A stretch of 8,100 nt of DNA, taken from positions 1 through 8,100 of the forward strand of contig DASZHC010000120.1 in NCBI GenBank assembly GCA_035938215.1, written 5' to 3'. Below the pieces are notes generated by a model. It was not told the origin of the DNA and searched no databases. It was given only the letters and a program-made list of their open reading frames with translations. How positions within the stretch are numbered: the first letter of the stretch is position 1; each line of letters opens with the position of its first letter. Positions 6,579 to 8,100 of the stretch are shown here, piece after piece. The position numbers and the translations under genes are program-made. This DNA comes from DASZHC01 sp035938215. GTDB taxonomy: Bacteria > Verrucomicrobiota > Verrucomicrobiia > Chthoniobacterales > JAFAMB01.

Positions 6579-7214
6579 ATGGCTGGAATTTTTGTTACGT
6601 TTGAAGGCGTTGAGGCGTGTGGAAAATCGACGCAGGTCAAACGGTTGAAGCGCCGGCTCGAGGCTGTCGGCCGCAAAGTGATCGCGGTGCATGAACCGGG
6701 CTTTACTGAAATCGGTTCAGCGATTCGCCACCTTCTTCTCCACGCCAAGGAGGGGAATACGATGCAGGTCGTGACGGAGCTCTTGCTGTTTGAAGCGAGT
6801 CGCGCGCAATTGGTCGCCGAGGTGATCCGTCCCTCGCTGGCAAAGGATAATATTGTTCTATCGGACCGATTCTACGACTCGACGACAGTCTATCAGGGTA
6901 TTGCGCGCGGTTTGGATTCTACATTCGTTCGCATGATAAATGAATTCGTCGTTGAGGAATGTAAACCCGTCCTCACGATCCTCTTGGATATTGATATCGA
7001 GACTTCGCTTATTCGGCAGATGCGCAGGGTCCGCCCGGTCGGAGTGCTCGACAGAATGGAACGCTTACCGGCCGAATTTTTTGAAAAAGTGCGACTGGGG
7101 TATTTGGAAACCGCAAGGGCAGAGCCCGACCGGATAAAAATCGTTGAAGCTTCACGAGCGGAAGATTGTGTGGAGCGAGAAATATGGGACTGCGTTGATG
7201 CCCTTCTCGGTTGA
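6579..7214 (+). CDS. tmk: Thymidylate kinase
   Basis: Tmk phosphorylates dTMP to dTDP with ATP in the cytoplasm and is essential for DNA synthesis. The 211-residue product has the P-loop FEGVEACGKSTQ (about 8-19) and the HEPG segment (about 38-41). It also has the DR(F/Y) motif in LSDRFYDSTTVYQG (about 94-107) and the Arg-rich LID region ending in DRMERLPAEFFEKVRLGYLE (about 158-177). Length is normal. Two positions are unusual: the common TREPGGT is VHEPGFT here, replacing a usually conserved Arg with His and a Gly with Phe, and the P-loop has Ala-Cys where Gly/Ala-Gly/Ala is usual. The P-loop lacks the Arg of the E. coli type while the LID has several, suggesting a type II enzyme. The ATG at 6579 has only a weak GGGAA upstream. 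The 3' end overlaps holB by 17 bp, which implies coupled translation. Confidence 0.96.
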   Translation: MAGIFVTFEGVEACGKSTQVKRLKRRLEAVGRKVIAVHEPGFTEIGSAIRHLLLHAKEGNTMQVVTELLLFEASRAQLVAEVIRPSLAKDNIVLSDRFYDSTTVYQGIARGLDSTFVRMINEFVVEECKPVLTILLDIDIETSLIRQMRRVRPVGVLDRMERLPAEFFEKVRLGYLETARAEPDRIKIVEASRAEDCVEREIWDCVDALLG

Positions 7215-8100
7215 ACAGGCTTTAGAGTACCTCAGCGAGGCCTATTCCAAGGGAAGGCTGGCTCACGCGTTTCTGGTGTCCGGCCAGGAAGGAAGCGGCA
7301 AACGGCGGCTGACCAAAGACCTTTTTCAGATGATCAACGGCGAGAGCGCTAAGGCGGCCGATTTTCACCAGATAGAGCCCGAATCCAAATCACGGAGAAT
7401 TCTAGTCGAACAAATACGGGAACTGGAAAGTCAGCTGCGGATGAGCACCGCCGGTTCGAGAACAAAGTTTGGTGTTGTTATTGAGGCGGACCGACTTATG
7501 CCCCAAGCCGCAAACGCATTCCTGAAGACCTTGGAGGAGCCGCCTGAGCGGTCCGTACTCATGCTTGTCACGGCGCATCCTCAGGCGTTGTTGGGAACGA
7601 TTCAGTCTCGTTGCGTTCACGTCATGCTCCGCCCTCCGACGGCACCTGCTTTAACGGAAGAAGAAGCGTCGATCGTCAGGGATCTGGCGGAAATCGTCTT
7701 GGCGAATGGATTTTCGATTGTGACCGCACTTCGATTGGGGCGCGCTTTCCAGGAAGTCTCCCAAAGCGCGCGCGCAAGGATCGAAGCCGAGCATGAAGAA
7801 CTGCTCAAGCGGGATCAGGCCGCATACAGACAGACGACCGATGGCTCCTGGCTCGGAGAGCGCGAGGAGCGACTGGCTGTACTAACTGAGAGCAGGTATG
7901 TAAAGGTGCGGGTGAACCTCCTTCTAAGAATGAACGAGTGGTTGGGAGACGTGCTGCGCATCAAATTCGGAAGTGATCATCTCGATCTTCCCGAATATCG
8001 TGTGGCAGCAGCGGCGTTTGCGGGCCGTGTGTCGGCGACTGACTTGACTCGACGCCTGGATGCCCTTCAATCCCTGGGGGATTTGTTTTCGCAAAATATC
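7198..8100 (+). CDS. holB: DNA polymerase III subunit delta-prime, partial at right edge
   Basis: Delta-prime is the stator subunit of the clamp loader that places the sliding clamp on primed DNA. The frame is open from an ATG inside the tmk end to the window edge: 301 codons with no stop, so the C-terminus is missing. Visible marks are LAHAFLVSGQEGSGKRRL (about 21-38), a Walker-A-like loop in which the usual Ser/Thr after Lys is Arg36; FGVVIEADRLMPQAANAFLK (about 91-110) followed by TLEEPPE; and the SRC motif QSRCVHV (about 136-142), whose Arg is the arginine finger acting on a neighbouring subunit. The degenerate Walker A, the SRC motif and the tmk neighbour point to delta-prime rather than tau/gamma. 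The four-cysteine zinc module that normally follows the P-loop is absent: only about a dozen residues (INGESAKAADFHQ) stand in its place. The region after about 145 is poorly conserved, as is usual for domain III. Confidence 0.93.
   Translation, partial: MPFSVEQALEYLSEAYSKGRLAHAFLVSGQEGSGKRRLTKDLFQMINGESAKAADFHQIEPESKSRRILVEQIRELESQLRMSTAGSRTKFGVVIEADRLMPQAANAFLKTLEEPPERSVLMLVTAHPQALLGTIQSRCVHVMLRPPTAPALTEEEASIVRDLAEIVLANGFSIVTALRLGRAFQEVSQSARARIEAEHEELLKRDQAAYRQTTDGSWLGEREERLAVLTESRYVKVRVNLLLRMNEWLGDVLRIKFGSDHLDLPEYRVAAAAFAGRVSATDLTRRLDALQSLGDLFSQNI

Overview
The window looks like chromosomal housekeeping DNA from a Gram-negative bacterium. LpxD implies lipid A synthesis. The SecA is about 1000 residues with an enlarged segment after the DEAD motif and a motif VI reading GRCARQGDPG. 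From memory, this style of SecA suggests the Verrucomicrobiota (possibly a soil Chthoniobacterales-type lineage); that assignment is inference, not a database result. Base composition is moderate and even by eye, and I see no insertion sequence, prophage, CRISPR array, tRNA or rRNA.

Layout. Positions 1-241 are non-coding sequence downstream of secA. From 242 to 6453 there is a co-directional minus-strand run, transcribed right to left: an EVE-domain protein (6453-6034), an unrecognised membrane-anchored protein (6017-5274), lpxD (5181-4075), a broken ridA (4025 to about 3845), pyrE (3823-3257) and secA (3244-242). The gaps are short (12 to about 90 bp), so this may be one operon or a few overlapping ones. 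A gap of about 125 bp (6454-6578) separates it from a divergent plus-strand pair, tmk (6579-7214) and the start of holB (DNA polymerase III delta-prime, from 7198 and running off the right edge), which overlap by 17 bp.

How the genes work together. The two sides join nucleotide supply and replication (pyrE for UMP, tmk for dTDP, holB for the clamp loader) with envelope building (lpxD for lipid A, secA for protein export). This is a growth-linked cluster rather than a dedicated pathway.

The most unusual point lies between lpxD and pyrE. A recognisable RidA (YjgF/enamine deaminase) N-terminus is followed, out of frame, by a recognisable RidA C-terminus with about 60 internal codons missing. 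That C-terminal piece reads without a stop straight into PyrE. It is either a fresh deletion pseudogene leaving a RidA-tail/PyrE open frame, or an assembly error. I found no convincing wholly new system elsewhere. Smaller oddities are a delta-prime subunit without its zinc module, a hairpin just after lpxD, and a 9-bp direct repeat in the divergent promoter gap.
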